A stretch of 38,589 nucleotides of DNA. Source: Opitutaceae bacterium (GTDB lineage Bacteria > Verrucomicrobiota > Verrucomicrobiia > Opitutales > Opitutaceae). The stretch covers positions 1 through 38,589 of the forward strand of contig JANQKI010000026.1 of NCBI GenBank assembly GCA_028281165.1, read 5' to 3'. This document shows, one piece after another, positions 1-7,616 of the stretch (position 1 is the first letter of the stretch; every line of letters starts with the position of its first letter). The notes under the pieces were generated by a model. That model ran no database searches. It was not told the origin of the DNA and worked only from the letters and a program-made list of their open reading frames with translations. Made by a program: the position numbers and the translations under genes.

Positions 1-14
1 GTATTCAGAAATTG

Positions 15-1724
15 CTACTTTGCGAATTGGCTAAGAAGCTGGCTTCTGACTTGCTCACACTCGGCCTTAGCGAGGCGTTCGAATTTCCTGAAATCGAAGC
101 TCAAAAACACGCTTTGCCGCAATACTTCCCAAGCGGTAGAGCTTTCCAGCGGCTTGGCCTCTTCTTGTGAAGTTTCGCCACAAAAACCGACATGATTGTG
201 TCGGCAAATATCTCGGGCTAGAGCCACAATGGCGACCAGCTCCTGATCTTCGGTTGCTAGCTTAGGATTGTCGCGCCATAGCATAACATTCACGAAGCGC
301 TGTGGAAGGCCTTGTGTTTGCCCGAAGTGGGCGGCCATCTCATTGGTGGTCGTCTCAAGATAGAGAACTTCCGCTTCAGCTAGCTTGATTTTCGTTTTCC
401 AAGCGTATTCCTGGATCGCTTGCCAAGCGTGAGGATAGAGGTGGAGGAGGAGAAGTTTGCCGATGTCGTTGATCAGCCCTCCCGTGTAAGCGGCCATTTC
501 GAGCTCGGACATCTCGAGATAGCGAGCGACGAATCGAGCGAGTCGAGCCGTACCGAGCTGAAAGAGGCGGAAGCGTGGCCAGCTGGCATGGGGATTAGCC
601 TTCATCAAGCGTTCTTGAACGGTGATCAAATTTTCGCCAAGCGACGCGAGCCTCCGCTCTCCCATTAGATTTACGGCAATCCTTGTTTCCTCGATGTCCG
701 CTGTATTTTCTTCGTCATCTTTCTTTTTAATGCGATTGCTTTGTATCAGAAGATCTGTGGTCAAGCTTGGATCCTTTTGGATCAGGTCGAGGAGCGGGCT
801 TAGCGATGTGGGGTGGCCGTTAGCCGACATTTGAAAGGCTGCAGCAATCGAGTCTATGACGGGGCAGTTTGAGAGATTTTCAAGTTGGCGTTGGAGCGAC
901 TTCCATTCCACTAAAGGACAGTGGCCGTTTTCCGGAGCGCTTATCCATTCTGCTCTGGCCTCCGCTTCGCTTTCTTCGGCTCTTTCTTCAGGACTAAGGA
1001 AGCCTTCCGGTACTCGAGGAGAGGCATCAAGATTGGTTCCGATCAGCTTGGCGGCGAAGTCGACAGCTTCGAGCTTCTCGGAAAAGTCATTCCATTTCGC
1101 TTCCATGGCCATGTCGTACAGTTCTTTTAAGCTCTTGAGCACGCCAATTGCTCCGACGTCTACTGCCAATTGGGAAACGCTCTTCATTTTTTCTATGATA
1201 GGCTTAGAAGACTGCTCTTGGGATGATTCCATGAGGCTCGAGCGCATCTCAGCGAGGGCAGTTCGAAGATTCTCCAGCTGGGATTGCCTCTGAGCGGGAG
1301 TGATGCCTTTCTTGCGGCAAATGACGCTCTCTTTTGCGAACGAGCTTTGGCGCCAAGAAGTCTTAAGCGCCTTTCTGATTTCGTCGTAGATGGCGTCTTC
1401 TTGGTAAGGCTTCAGAAGAAAATTCTGAATATCCAGTTCTAGAACACTCTTTACGATATTCCGATCCGCCTCTTTGGCATAGAAGACGATCGGGAGTTCG
1501 CTAAGGTAAGTATCTGCTTTCAATCGGCGAACCAGCTTAACTCCGCTTTCTTCTCCCAAGCTCATCTCAGTAATGAGCAGATCGACCACTACATTTTGCC
1601 GTATGAAACTCCAGGCATCGCTTACGGACTCGACCGTGGCACAGCGATGATCGCCGCGAGTAATGATACCATTCATCGCTCTCTGAGCTACTTCGTCTGT
1701 GTCAACTAGGAGTATATTAGCCAT
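15..1724 (-). CDS. Response regulator with degenerate receiver domain and C-terminal HDOD domain
   Basis: 569 aa, ATG start, no signal peptide, so cytoplasmic. Residues 1-120 form a CheY-like receiver (ILLVDTDE at the start, FLLKP with the conserved Lys105). The phosphoacceptor position, five residues after Asp48, is Glu53 instead of Asp. The second acidic residue of the N-terminal pair is Thr9 and the switch Thr/Ser position is Tyr82. Residues 140-240 are charged and helical, resembling a linker or Hpt-like bundle. Residues 270-500 fit an HDOD domain, with GLINDIGKLLLL (416-427) at the position of the usual GLLHDIGKL. HDOD response regulators act in c-di-GMP, motility or stress signalling in other bacteria; the target here cannot be told. 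The gene is followed by the window edge. Confidence 0.85.
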   Translation of the reverse strand: MANILLVDTDEVAQRAMNGIITRGDHRCATVESVSDAWSFIRQNVVVDLLITEMSLGEESGVKLVRRLKADTYLSELPIVFYAKEADRNIVKSVLELDIQNFLLKPYQEDAIYDEIRKALKTSWRQSSFAKESVICRKKGITPAQRQSQLENLRTALAEMRSSLMESSQEQSSKPIIEKMKSVSQLAVDVGAIGVLKSLKELYDMAMEAKWNDFSEKLEAVDFAAKLIGTNLDASPRVPEGFLSPEERAEESEAEARAEWISAPENGHCPLVEWKSLQRQLENLSNCPVIDSIAAAFQMSANGHPTSLSPLLDLIQKDPSLTTDLLIQSNRIKKKDDEENTADIEETRIAVNLMGERRLASLGENLITVQERLMKANPHASWPRFRLFQLGTARLARFVARYLEMSELEMAAYTGGLINDIGKLLLLHLYPHAWQAIQEYAWKTKIKLAEAEVLYLETTTNEMAAHFGQTQGLPQRFVNVMLWRDNPKLATEDQELVAIVALARDICRHNHVGFCGETSQEEAKPLESSTAWEVLRQSVFLSFDFRKFERLAKAECEQVRSQLLSQFAK

Positions 1725-2102
1725 CTGTGGGTAAATGCATATGGCTTCTCGCCGAAATCGGCAGGTATAGATTCATTTGCCGATCATTGCGCATGTTAGC
1801 AAGCAAGTACTATTTCACATGGAAAATAATCCGTTCCTAAATAGGTAGATAGAAAGTATTGAGCTTTGGATTTAATATGAGGCCAGTCGAGTATGCGAAA
1901 TGAAAAGCCGAATTGTAATATAAGAGCGAATACGAGGAATTTGGAGCGAGCTTTTGTAAGGAATGTCGGTAATGTGGCGCTAAAAAGAGCTGAATTTTCC
2001 TTCCCAATCAACTGCCAGAATAACATGTAATTGAAATATTATTACAATCGAATATTGTCTCCTGGCATGGTATTTGAAATACATCCAACGATGCTAAAGA
2101 CT
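1725..2102. other. Intergenic region, no gene supported
   Basis: 378 bp upstream of the response regulator and downstream of the FMN dehydrogenase, both on the minus strand. It is AT-rich between about 1790 and 2060. A 76-aa open frame on the minus strand (1796-2026) has no recognisable features. A small palindrome (GCCGA-AA-TCGGC, about 1753-1764) lies just upstream of the response regulator start. No terminator with a T-run was seen. Confidence 0.4.
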
Positions 2103-3254
2103 TCAGTCTTCCACGAGGTGATGCGGAAAATCATGAACGCGCTCGCAGGCGATTTGCTCCATGACCTGTCTAAGCTGGCGCATGAGCATGACGGCTGTGT
2201 GGTCGCCGCCTTTCTTGCCCAAAGCCCCGACACCGTACATGAACGATCTTCCAAGAAAAGTGAATTTGGCTCCGCTGGCCAGGGCCGCTGCGACGTCAGA
2301 GCCTGAGCGCAGCCCGCTATCAATCATGATGGTTGTTTTATCGCCGAATTTCCTGGCTAGATTAGTCAAGGGCTCGATGGTCGATTGACCGGAATCGAGT
2401 TGGCGTCCTCCATGGTTGGATACAATGAATCCGTCTGCCCCTATATCGATCACTTTTTGAGCGTCCTCTTCGGTGACGATTCCTTTAACGACGAGCTTGC
2501 CTTTCCATTTGTCGCGAATCGACTTGAGTTTGTCGACGGTGAGACGCCCGGAGAATGTCTTGTTCATGAACAGGCCGAGATGCTTCATGTTGAGGCCCTT
2601 AGGGATGTAGGGCTTCATGGTTTTAAACTCGGGAATGCCGGCGGCGAGTTGCGATAAGGACCAGGTGGGGTGGGTGACCATCTGGATCACGTTTCTCAGG
2701 TTCATTTGCGGCGGGATGGAGAGTCCGTTGCGAATTTCCTTGGGGCGATAGGCGAAGGTCGGCGTGTCCGCGAGGGCGACTAGGCATTGGCAGCCGGCCG
2801 CTTCTGCCCGATCAAGAATTTTATCGCGCAATTCAAGATCAGTTGGGTGGTAGAGCTGGAACCAGAAGTTTCCCTCGGTGATCTCAGCTACCGTTTCGAT
2901 GCTAGCGGTAGTGACGGTGCTGAGGACGAATAGCAGATTGTTGTCGAAAGCGGCTTTAGCCAGAATCTCAGTTGACTTGGGCCACATCAGGCCCTGGAGT
3001 CCAATGGGTGGTATGCCAAAGGGAGCGGCGTAAGTCTTGCCAAAGAGCTCGGTTTCCAGGTTGCTGCCCGCATAGTCCCGCAAGTAGTAGGGGCGAAGCT
3101 TGATCTGGCGAATCTCGTCGGTATTGCGTCTCAAGTTGATTTCGGAAAAGCAGCCTCCTTCCAAGTATTCGAGCGCGAAACGCGGCATGCGCCTGCGAGC
3201 CTTCTCGCGAAGGTGTTCTACAGATGGGTATTCGGAGTTAAACGGGTCAGCCAT
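2103..3254 (-). CDS. FMN-dependent alpha-hydroxy-acid dehydrogenase (L-lactate dehydrogenase / glycolate oxidase family)
   Basis: 383 aa, full length for the family, ATG start. It oxidises an L-2-hydroxy acid such as L-lactate to the 2-oxo acid using FMN; bacterial LldD passes electrons to the quinone pool. Family signatures are visible: YLEGG near residue 30, QLY at 133-135, Lys257 in VVKGI, the active-site block SNHGGRQLD with catalytic His281 and Arg284, and the FMN phosphate site DSGLRSGSD (312-320) followed by FLGR. The C-terminal VMLMRQLRQVMEQIAC is typical. The substrate is not decided by sequence. An AraC-type tandem operator lies about 350 bp upstream in the same orientation, with a possible small ORF and a strong hairpin between. 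Family is certain, LldD itself only likely. Confidence 0.88.
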   Translation of the reverse strand: MADPFNSEYPSVEHLREKARRRMPRFALEYLEGGCFSEINLRRNTDEIRQIKLRPYYLRDYAGSNLETELFGKTYAAPFGIPPIGLQGLMWPKSTEILAKAAFDNNLLFVLSTVTTASIETVAEITEGNFWFQLYHPTDLELRDKILDRAEAAGCQCLVALADTPTFAYRPKEIRNGLSIPPQMNLRNVIQMVTHPTWSLSQLAAGIPEFKTMKPYIPKGLNMKHLGLFMNKTFSGRLTVDKLKSIRDKWKGKLVVKGIVTEEDAQKVIDIGADGFIVSNHGGRQLDSGQSTIEPLTNLARKFGDKTTIMIDSGLRSGSDVAAALASGAKFTFLGRSFMYGVGALGKKGGDHTAVMLMRQLRQVMEQIACERVHDFPHHLVED

Positions 3255-3348
3255 TCTTCAAATGATTCAAGGCCATTCAATAGCCATACGCAAGCTCGGT
3301 CAACGTATTTACATATCTAGCACAAAAGGCTCTGTTCTAGACGATATA

Positions 3349-3374
3349 GGCGCCCGGCTTTGACGCCGGACGCC
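3349..3374. other. GC-rich hairpin in the dehydrogenase leader region
   Basis: GGCGCCCGGC (3349-3358) pairs with GCCGGACGCC (3365-3374) around a 6-nt loop, nine of ten positions paired. It lies about 95 bp upstream of the FMN dehydrogenase ATG, between that gene and the tandem operator. There is no T-run on either strand, so it is not a canonical intrinsic terminator. It could be a leader structure or a REP-like element. Confidence 0.5.
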
Positions 3375-3475
3375 ACAACGACCGTGTTCCGAAAAACGAT
3401 TATCTGTTCTAATAGTAAAGACAAGCGGGAGCGGCTCCTCCGGTATGACTCCTCAACTTGGAATCGCTCCCTCAA

Positions 3476-3568
3476 CTATGATAAGAAATGTATCAGAAAA
3501 ATGAATAAAACGAGTACAACGAGGGGACCACCTAGGCATAAAGCGAATCGAAGGCAAAGTTCAAACAT
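3476..3568 (-). CDS. Possible 30-aa single-span membrane micropeptide
   Basis: The reading frame runs from ATG at 3568 to TAG at 3476. The peptide starts MFELCLRFALCLGG and continues with a long hydrophobic run (PLVVLVLFIFLIHFL) that could form one transmembrane helix; it has two cysteines. It begins about 35 bp downstream of the tandem operator at 3603-3639, and an AT-rich TATATA element (about 3587-3592) lies between. AGAAG sits a few bases before the ATG as a weak ribosome site. No homologue is recognised and such a short frame can arise by chance, so this call rests on position and hydrophobicity only. Confidence 0.3.
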   Translation of the reverse strand: MFELCLRFALCLGGPLVVLVLFIFLIHFLS

Positions 3569-3602
3569 GCTTCTAGTGTAGCGATGTATATATGTCATTT
3601 CC

Positions 3603-3639
3603 ACCCTGAGACGGATAGATAATGCTCCAGGACGGATTT
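3603..3639 (-). promoter_or_regulatory. Tandem AraC-type operator, copy A (dehydrogenase side)
   Basis: On the plus strand two direct repeats of the (C)GAGACGGATT type have their ACGGAT cores at 3611-3616 and 3632-3637, exactly 21 bp apart. Read on the minus strand the units are ATCCGTCCTGGAGC and ATCCGTCTCAGG. This is the same arrangement and orientation as copies at 4946, 9711 and 12486. The next recognised gene downstream is the FMN dehydrogenase, 350 bp away, or the 30-aa ORF about 35 bp away. Confidence 0.65.
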
Positions 3640-3721
3640 TCGGCGGTTTGACCGCCTTAAGATAGTGTCAGGACTGAAGGAAGAAGAGTGTAGAAGTTTG
3701 GACTTAAGCCCCACCTCTTCA

Positions 3722-4912
3722 CTAATAATTCGTGGAGTCCGTTTCTTGATTCAGATAATTCTCAATGGTTGCTTTGGCAAAAGCTGCTCCTGTTTCTGGA
3801 TCCCAAGTTTCACCGGCATCGAGCTTTCCTGCGTATTCAAAATGATGTTCGAATTGGCTGCGGCCGTCGACCTTGCTCTTGAGGGAGAAGCGTTCGTTTT
3901 CCGAGTAGACGTCTTTCCACGCTTGGCGAACGGCGGCCCAATAGGGACCGGTCTTTTCCCAGTATTCGTCGGCTTTGGAAAGATCGGGCGCCGTTATCAA
4001 TTCGTAGCGGTCGATGCCGAGTTCGTGGCCACGGTAGTCGGGCGTCTCTGATGCCTCGCCTTGGACGCGTTTCCAATTGTTCTGTTCATGTACCCAACCT
4101 GTAGGGGTAATAACGATACGGTGAAAGCCTTCCATAACGCCATAGTCGTCGCGCACGCTGTACTCGCGACGTGGCAAGGGTCGCCAGGAGTTCTCGCCGG
4201 TCCAGGTGGAGCGGTTCCCTTGGTGGGTCCAGCGACCGATAGCTTCGTAACGTGGGGAGTCATCGACTTGCCAGACGGATTGCGACCAAGCTCCTTCGAC
4301 TGATTCGGGCGAGCGGGTATCGCGTTCCCAAGTTCCGGTCCCGCGAAAAGCATGCAGATTAGTGTCTTGATAAGTCCAGTCTTGTCTCCAGTGTTTCATG
4401 ACCATTGGTCCCATGACGGATCCGTCTTCCTGCTGGAAGTACATGACCAGCGTGTGCTGCAGACTGATGAAGTCGACTCGATCTTCTAGGATGCGAACCT
4501 GTTCTGTACTCCAAGAGTGATAAGGACGAACCGGTTCGTGTTCGGAAAAGAGTCCCATCGTCTCCAGAAAATGGAAACTGGCCTTGTAGTCGCCAGCCAA
4601 CGACAAAATGGCTGCTCTATCTTTTTCGAAGGGATCTTCGGTGTTGGCTATGGTGGCAAGAGGCAGCTGACGCGGCTCTGCCAAGGCGACGGGAGTGCCA
4701 CGAGTGGCGCCGCCTCGCGGATTGGCTACTTCTGCCGGAAGGTTGCCCCAGCTGAAGACGTACGCTTCGGCTGGCTCCTCAGGTATGACTGGTTGCGGAG
4801 AAACGGGAGATGGAGCCTTGCTGATTGTTTCGGAGGAAGGCGTGGTTTGGCAGCCCGCCAAGCCGAGCAAGGCTAAAAGAAGCGCGATCGATTGAAGAAG
4901 AGATTTCATCAT
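3722..4912 (-). CDS. DUF6607-like secreted lipoprotein
   Basis: 396 aa. The N-terminus is a lipoprotein signal: MMKSLLQSIALLLALLGLAG followed by Cys21 in the lipobox LAGC. The mature protein is rich in Trp, Tyr and charged residues (MVMKHWRQDWTYQD, WTGENSWRPLPRREY, VHEQNNWKRV), a pattern I associate with the DUF6607 family; that assignment is from memory. No catalytic motif is visible, so the function is unknown. Its promoter carries the tandem operator at 4946-4981, which places it in the presumed regulon of the PchR-type AraC regulator with the TonB receptors. A role at the cell envelope in metal or heme acquisition is inference. Start is ATG at 4912, or the adjacent ATG at 4909. Confidence 0.7.
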   Translation of the reverse strand: MMKSLLQSIALLLALLGLAGCQTTPSSETISKAPSPVSPQPVIPEEPAEAYVFSWGNLPAEVANPRGGATRGTPVALAEPRQLPLATIANTEDPFEKDRAAILSLAGDYKASFHFLETMGLFSEHEPVRPYHSWSTEQVRILEDRVDFISLQHTLVMYFQQEDGSVMGPMVMKHWRQDWTYQDTNLHAFRGTGTWERDTRSPESVEGAWSQSVWQVDDSPRYEAIGRWTHQGNRSTWTGENSWRPLPRREYSVRDDYGVMEGFHRIVITPTGWVHEQNNWKRVQGEASETPDYRGHELGIDRYELITAPDLSKADEYWEKTGPYWAAVRQAWKDVYSENERFSLKSKVDGRSQFEHHFEYAGKLDAGETWDPETGAAFAKATIENYLNQETDSTNY

Positions 4913-4945
4913 AGCCAGCTTATAGGAATGGATGGCATTGGTCTG

Positions 4946-4981
4946 CCCCGAAACGGATTAAATGCGCTCTAAAAAGGATTT
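4946..4981 (-). promoter_or_regulatory. Tandem AraC-type operator, copy B (lipoprotein promoter)
   Basis: The gene-proximal unit CCCCGAAACGGATT has its ACGGAT core at 4953-4958. The distal unit GCTCTAAAAAGGATT is degenerate, with AAGGAT at 4974-4979, again 21 bp away. The site ends about 35 bp upstream of the lipoprotein ATG. A TATAAG element (4919-4924 on the minus strand) could be the -10 box. Confidence 0.6.
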
Positions 4982-5053
4982 TTAGCCTGGAGAAAGCGTT
5001 CGATCTATCGCGAGAAGAATTGTACCTTAGGCGTTAGAGGCTATGGTTAAGGC

Positions 5054-5497
5054 ATGTTTGGCATCGCTCTACTGATTCACATCCTGGGGGCTACAATTTG
5101 GACTGGCGGCCATATCGTTTTGGCTGCCACGGTATTGCCGAGAGCATTGAAGTCGAATTCCATCGACGAGCTGTCGAAGTTCGAATCTGGATACGAACGG
5201 ATCGGCATTCCAGCTCTCATTGCCCAGATCGTCACTGGCTTTTGGCTAGCCCATCGATTGGTTCCAGATGCCAGCCTATGGTTCGATTTTTCGGATCCTG
5301 TCGGCCGCTTGATCGGGATAAAGATCATATTGCTTGCCGTCACTGCTGGATTGGCTGCGGATGCACGTTTGCGAATTATACCGAATCTTACCGAGAAGAA
5401 TCTCGTTTCGTTGGCCTACCATATCATCCCGGTGACGATTGTATCGATTCTCTACGTAGTGGTCGGCGTTTCATTTCGCACGGGGTGGTTTTATTAG
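5054..5497 (+). CDS. CopD-like four-helix membrane protein
   Basis: 147 aa with four predicted membrane helices (about 2-26, 50-70, 82-104, 120-142). The first helix carries the pattern HILGATIWTGGHIVLA, with paired histidines as seen in CopD-family and related DUF membrane proteins thought to handle copper or heme. A copper or redox role fits the nearby azurin, but no biochemical function can be read from the sequence. It is transcribed divergently from the lipoprotein gene, across a 140-bp region, and converges on azurin. Confidence 0.7.
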   Translation: MFGIALLIHILGATIWTGGHIVLAATVLPRALKSNSIDELSKFESGYERIGIPALIAQIVTGFWLAHRLVPDASLWFDFSDPVGRLIGIKIILLAVTAGLAADARLRIIPNLTEKNLVSLAYHIIPVTIVSILYVVVGVSFRTGWFY

Positions 5498-5575
5498 AAA
5501 GCGATTTACACTAGAAGGAGGGGAGCGAAATCGGTGTCTAATACTAGATTCGTCCTCCATGACCAGTTTGCTTTT

Positions 5576-6019
5576 CTACTCTACGATCAGCTTGCCTCTC
5601 ATAATAGCGAAGTGGCCAGGGAAGCTGCAGATGTAGTCGTAAGTTCCGGCTTCGGGCGCGGTGAAGCTTACAGACGTGCTTTCTCCTCCTCCGATGAGCG
5701 CAGTGTAAGCGATTACCTCGTCGCCTTCTGGAATGTACTCAGTTGCCGCAGCTGCCACGGCTTTCATGGCGAAAGCGGCCACATCGGTTCCTGCCTTGAG
5801 GAGGACGAAGTTATGACCCATGGCTGCCTTTGGAAGCTTGCCGGTGTGATTTAGGGTAAGGTTTACGGTCGATCCGGCAGGCACGCGCAATTCCGTCTTA
5901 TCGAATTGCATCATGTCGTTGCCCCCTAGTTCGATTTTTACTTCGCCCGCGTTCAAGAGGGCGGCTCCCGTCAGGAGTCCGACAATAGTGATTAGGTTTC
6001 GTATAAGCGTTCTTTTCAT
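5576..6019 (-). CDS. Azurin-type blue copper protein
   Basis: 147 aa from the ATG at 6019; an upstream TTG at 6058 would only add 13 residues ahead of the signal peptide. Residues 1-24 are a Sec signal (MKRTLIRNLITIVGLLTGAA). The type-1 copper ligands are all present: His69 in MGHNFVLL, Cys131 in YICSFPGH, His136 and Met140 in HFAIMRG. Azurins are periplasmic single-electron carriers. Cys131 is the only cysteine, so the disulfide of Pseudomonas azurin is absent. It lies 136 bp downstream of the PepSY gene on the same strand, so it may be read with that operon or from its own promoter around 6030-6120. Confidence 0.93.
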   Translation of the reverse strand: MKRTLIRNLITIVGLLTGAALLNAGEVKIELGGNDMMQFDKTELRVPAGSTVNLTLNHTGKLPKAAMGHNFVLLKAGTDVAAFAMKAVAAAATEYIPEGDEVIAYTALIGGGESTSVSFTAPEAGTYDYICSFPGHFAIMRGKLIVE

Positions 6020-6086
6020 GGCTGCCGTTAGGATCAGACTACATAAGATTTTGTTCAAGTTTGCTTTTGCCCTATATCAGTTATCA

Positions 6087-6118
6087 TCAGCCAAACTACA
6101 CTATATTAGGTTTGCTGA
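6087..6118. repeat. Inverted repeat between PepSY gene and azurin
   Basis: TCAGCCAAAC (6087-6096) faces GTTTGCTGA (6110-6118), complementary except for one bulged base, around a 13-nt AT-rich spacer. It lies after the PepSY stop and before the azurin start. It has no T-run on the minus strand. It could be a weak terminator of the PepSY operon or an operator for azurin. Confidence 0.4.
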
Positions 6119-6155
6119 TCCATTTGCGGTCAATCCCCAGGTATTCGAAAGCCTT

Positions 6156-7505
6156 CTAAGCGTCCGGGATCATTGCCAGTTCTCGTTTCTTTTCGCCTTC
6201 CTCAGCTTGGTGAATTGCTATTGATTTCTTCTTGCCGAAGAAGCGGCGCCAGCTAAGAGCAAAGCCGGTGTAGACAAGCATGAGTCCAGCGGCGCAGCCG
6301 AGAAAAGCGATGATTTTTCCAGGGAGCAAGCCTGCTTCGCCAGTATGCATCCCACGAATGGATGCGCGAATTTTTTGCCTGAAGGTCCACTCTTTGACAT
6401 CGCTGGAAGCCAGTATTTCGCCATTGCGAGGATTCATGAGAAGTCGTGAAGGAGAAAGAGGGAACCATTGTCCTTTTTCTTTTATGGAGATCGTTCCTGA
6501 ACTGCCGCGGCCGCTTCCTCGACTTTGTCCGCTTCCACCATGACTATGGCCGTGACCGTGGTTGCCCGCCGCTACCTCGCCTTGACCACGAGCTCTATGG
6601 TTGTGGCCTCTCTGAACAGCTTGCTCACTCCCGCCGCCCGTTCCACGTTCAGTATTGGCCGCTCCTGGACCTCCACGTCGACCGCGACCTGATGCTAGCG
6701 GGAGAGTGATAGAGCTCCAGTCGTCTGACCAGCCTTGAGCCGAGGCATAGCGGTCCTCTAGGCTAAGCGGCCGTCCGCGACGGGAGATTTCCTGATCGCT
6801 TTGAAGAGGCGCTCGCGAGAGGCTAGGGCCAAGCAGCTTGTTGGCTAGATCTCGCGACCAGCCGTAGGAGAAAACGCTGCCGGTGATGGCCATGATCAAA
6901 ATCGGAATGAGCGCCCAAAAACCGAATACATTGTGCCAGTTGTAGTCGCGGTTCTTGCCTTTCGCTTTTTTACTGAAGAGTAGGTTGTTTTTAAAGAGTC
7001 GCCAGACGAGGGTTCGAGGGAACCAGAGGTAAAGCCCGGAAAGGCCTAGACCAATGAAAGCGAGATTAGCCGCTCCAGTAATGTGTTTGCCGATGGCGCG
7101 GCTGTCTCCGCTTTGAACGAGCCAGCGGTGAAGTCTCAGGTTAAAGGAAAAGAAAGGCTTCCATGATTTGGAGGCAGGCTCGGCGATTTCGCCTGTGTAG
7201 GGATTTAGATAGCGAAAGTCGCCGCGACCCACTGTGAGTTTCCAAGCTTTTGAGGAGTCGGCTTGCGTTTCGATCGAGGAAAAGGTCGTGTCGGGTTCCG
7301 CTGATCGTGCCGCGGCGTAAAGCTCGTCTATCGATAGACGTGTGGCATCGATTGGAATGTCGACTTGGAGCTGATCGCGATCAACCCAGGCCAGAATCTC
7401 CTTCTCGAAGGCGAGGATGGCCCCAGTGCCGCAAAGCATAGCGATGATGATCCCGGAAACGATGCCGAGCGAGAGATGCAGCCAGAAGAGAGCTTTTCGG
7501 AACAT
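6156..7505 (-). CDS. PepSY-associated membrane protein with His/Gly-rich insert (PiuB-like)
   Basis: 449 aa, ATG start. An N-terminal helix (about 8-32, FWLHLSLGIVSGIIIAMLCGTGAILAF) precedes a PepSY-like periplasmic region (50-125), then two helices (about 142-162 and 192-214) and a C-terminal helix (about 395-420). This is the layout of the PepSY_TM family, often encoded beside TonB siderophore receptors and, for some members, implicated as inner-membrane ferric-siderophore reductases. Between about 272 and 337 there is a low-complexity insert rich in Gly, Arg, Ser and His, including GNHGHGHSHGG, likely facing the periplasm and able to bind metal. It follows the TonB receptor at 7617 by 111 bp on the same strand and is probably its operon partner. 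Confidence 0.87.
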   Translation of the reverse strand: MFRKALFWLHLSLGIVSGIIIAMLCGTGAILAFEKEILAWVDRDQLQVDIPIDATRLSIDELYAAARSAEPDTTFSSIETQADSSKAWKLTVGRGDFRYLNPYTGEIAEPASKSWKPFFSFNLRLHRWLVQSGDSRAIGKHITGAANLAFIGLGLSGLYLWFPRTLVWRLFKNNLLFSKKAKGKNRDYNWHNVFGFWALIPILIMAITGSVFSYGWSRDLANKLLGPSLSRAPLQSDQEISRRGRPLSLEDRYASAQGWSDDWSSITLPLASGRGRRGGPGAANTERGTGGGSEQAVQRGHNHRARGQGEVAAGNHGHGHSHGGSGQSRGSGRGSSGTISIKEKGQWFPLSPSRLLMNPRNGEILASSDVKEWTFRQKIRASIRGMHTGEAGLLPGKIIAFLGCAAGLMLVYTGFALSWRRFFGKKKSIAIHQAEEGEKKRELAMIPDA

Positions 7506-7510
7506 TGGGT

Positions 7511-7597
7511 TTAGGCGTTTAGGGATTTAGGCTGTAGGTTTTTAGGGAGGGTGATAGACGTTTAGGCATTGAAGGTTCTCATTTTCTAAACGCCTAA
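7511..7597. repeat. TTTAGGCG-type inverted repeat between TonB receptor and PepSY gene
   Basis: TTAGGCGTTTAG (7511-7522) is the perfect inverse of CTAAACGCCTAA (7586-7597). The intervening DNA contains further TTTAGG units, and related units continue to the receptor stop codon (CGGCCTAATAGCCTA). Similar TTTAGG/CCTAAA repeats occur at 9769-9795 and 12545-12672. This looks like a decayed family of intergenic palindromes. Confidence 0.55.
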
Positions 7598-7616
7598 TCC
7601 CCTACGGCCTAATAGC

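Noticed and set aside
1796-2026. 76-aa open frame on the minus strand
   Set aside because: No signal, motif or ribosome site that supports it; lies in AT-rich intergenic DNA.
5534-5854. 106-aa plus-strand frame over azurin
   Set aside because: It is antisense to a clear blue copper protein with all ligands in place.
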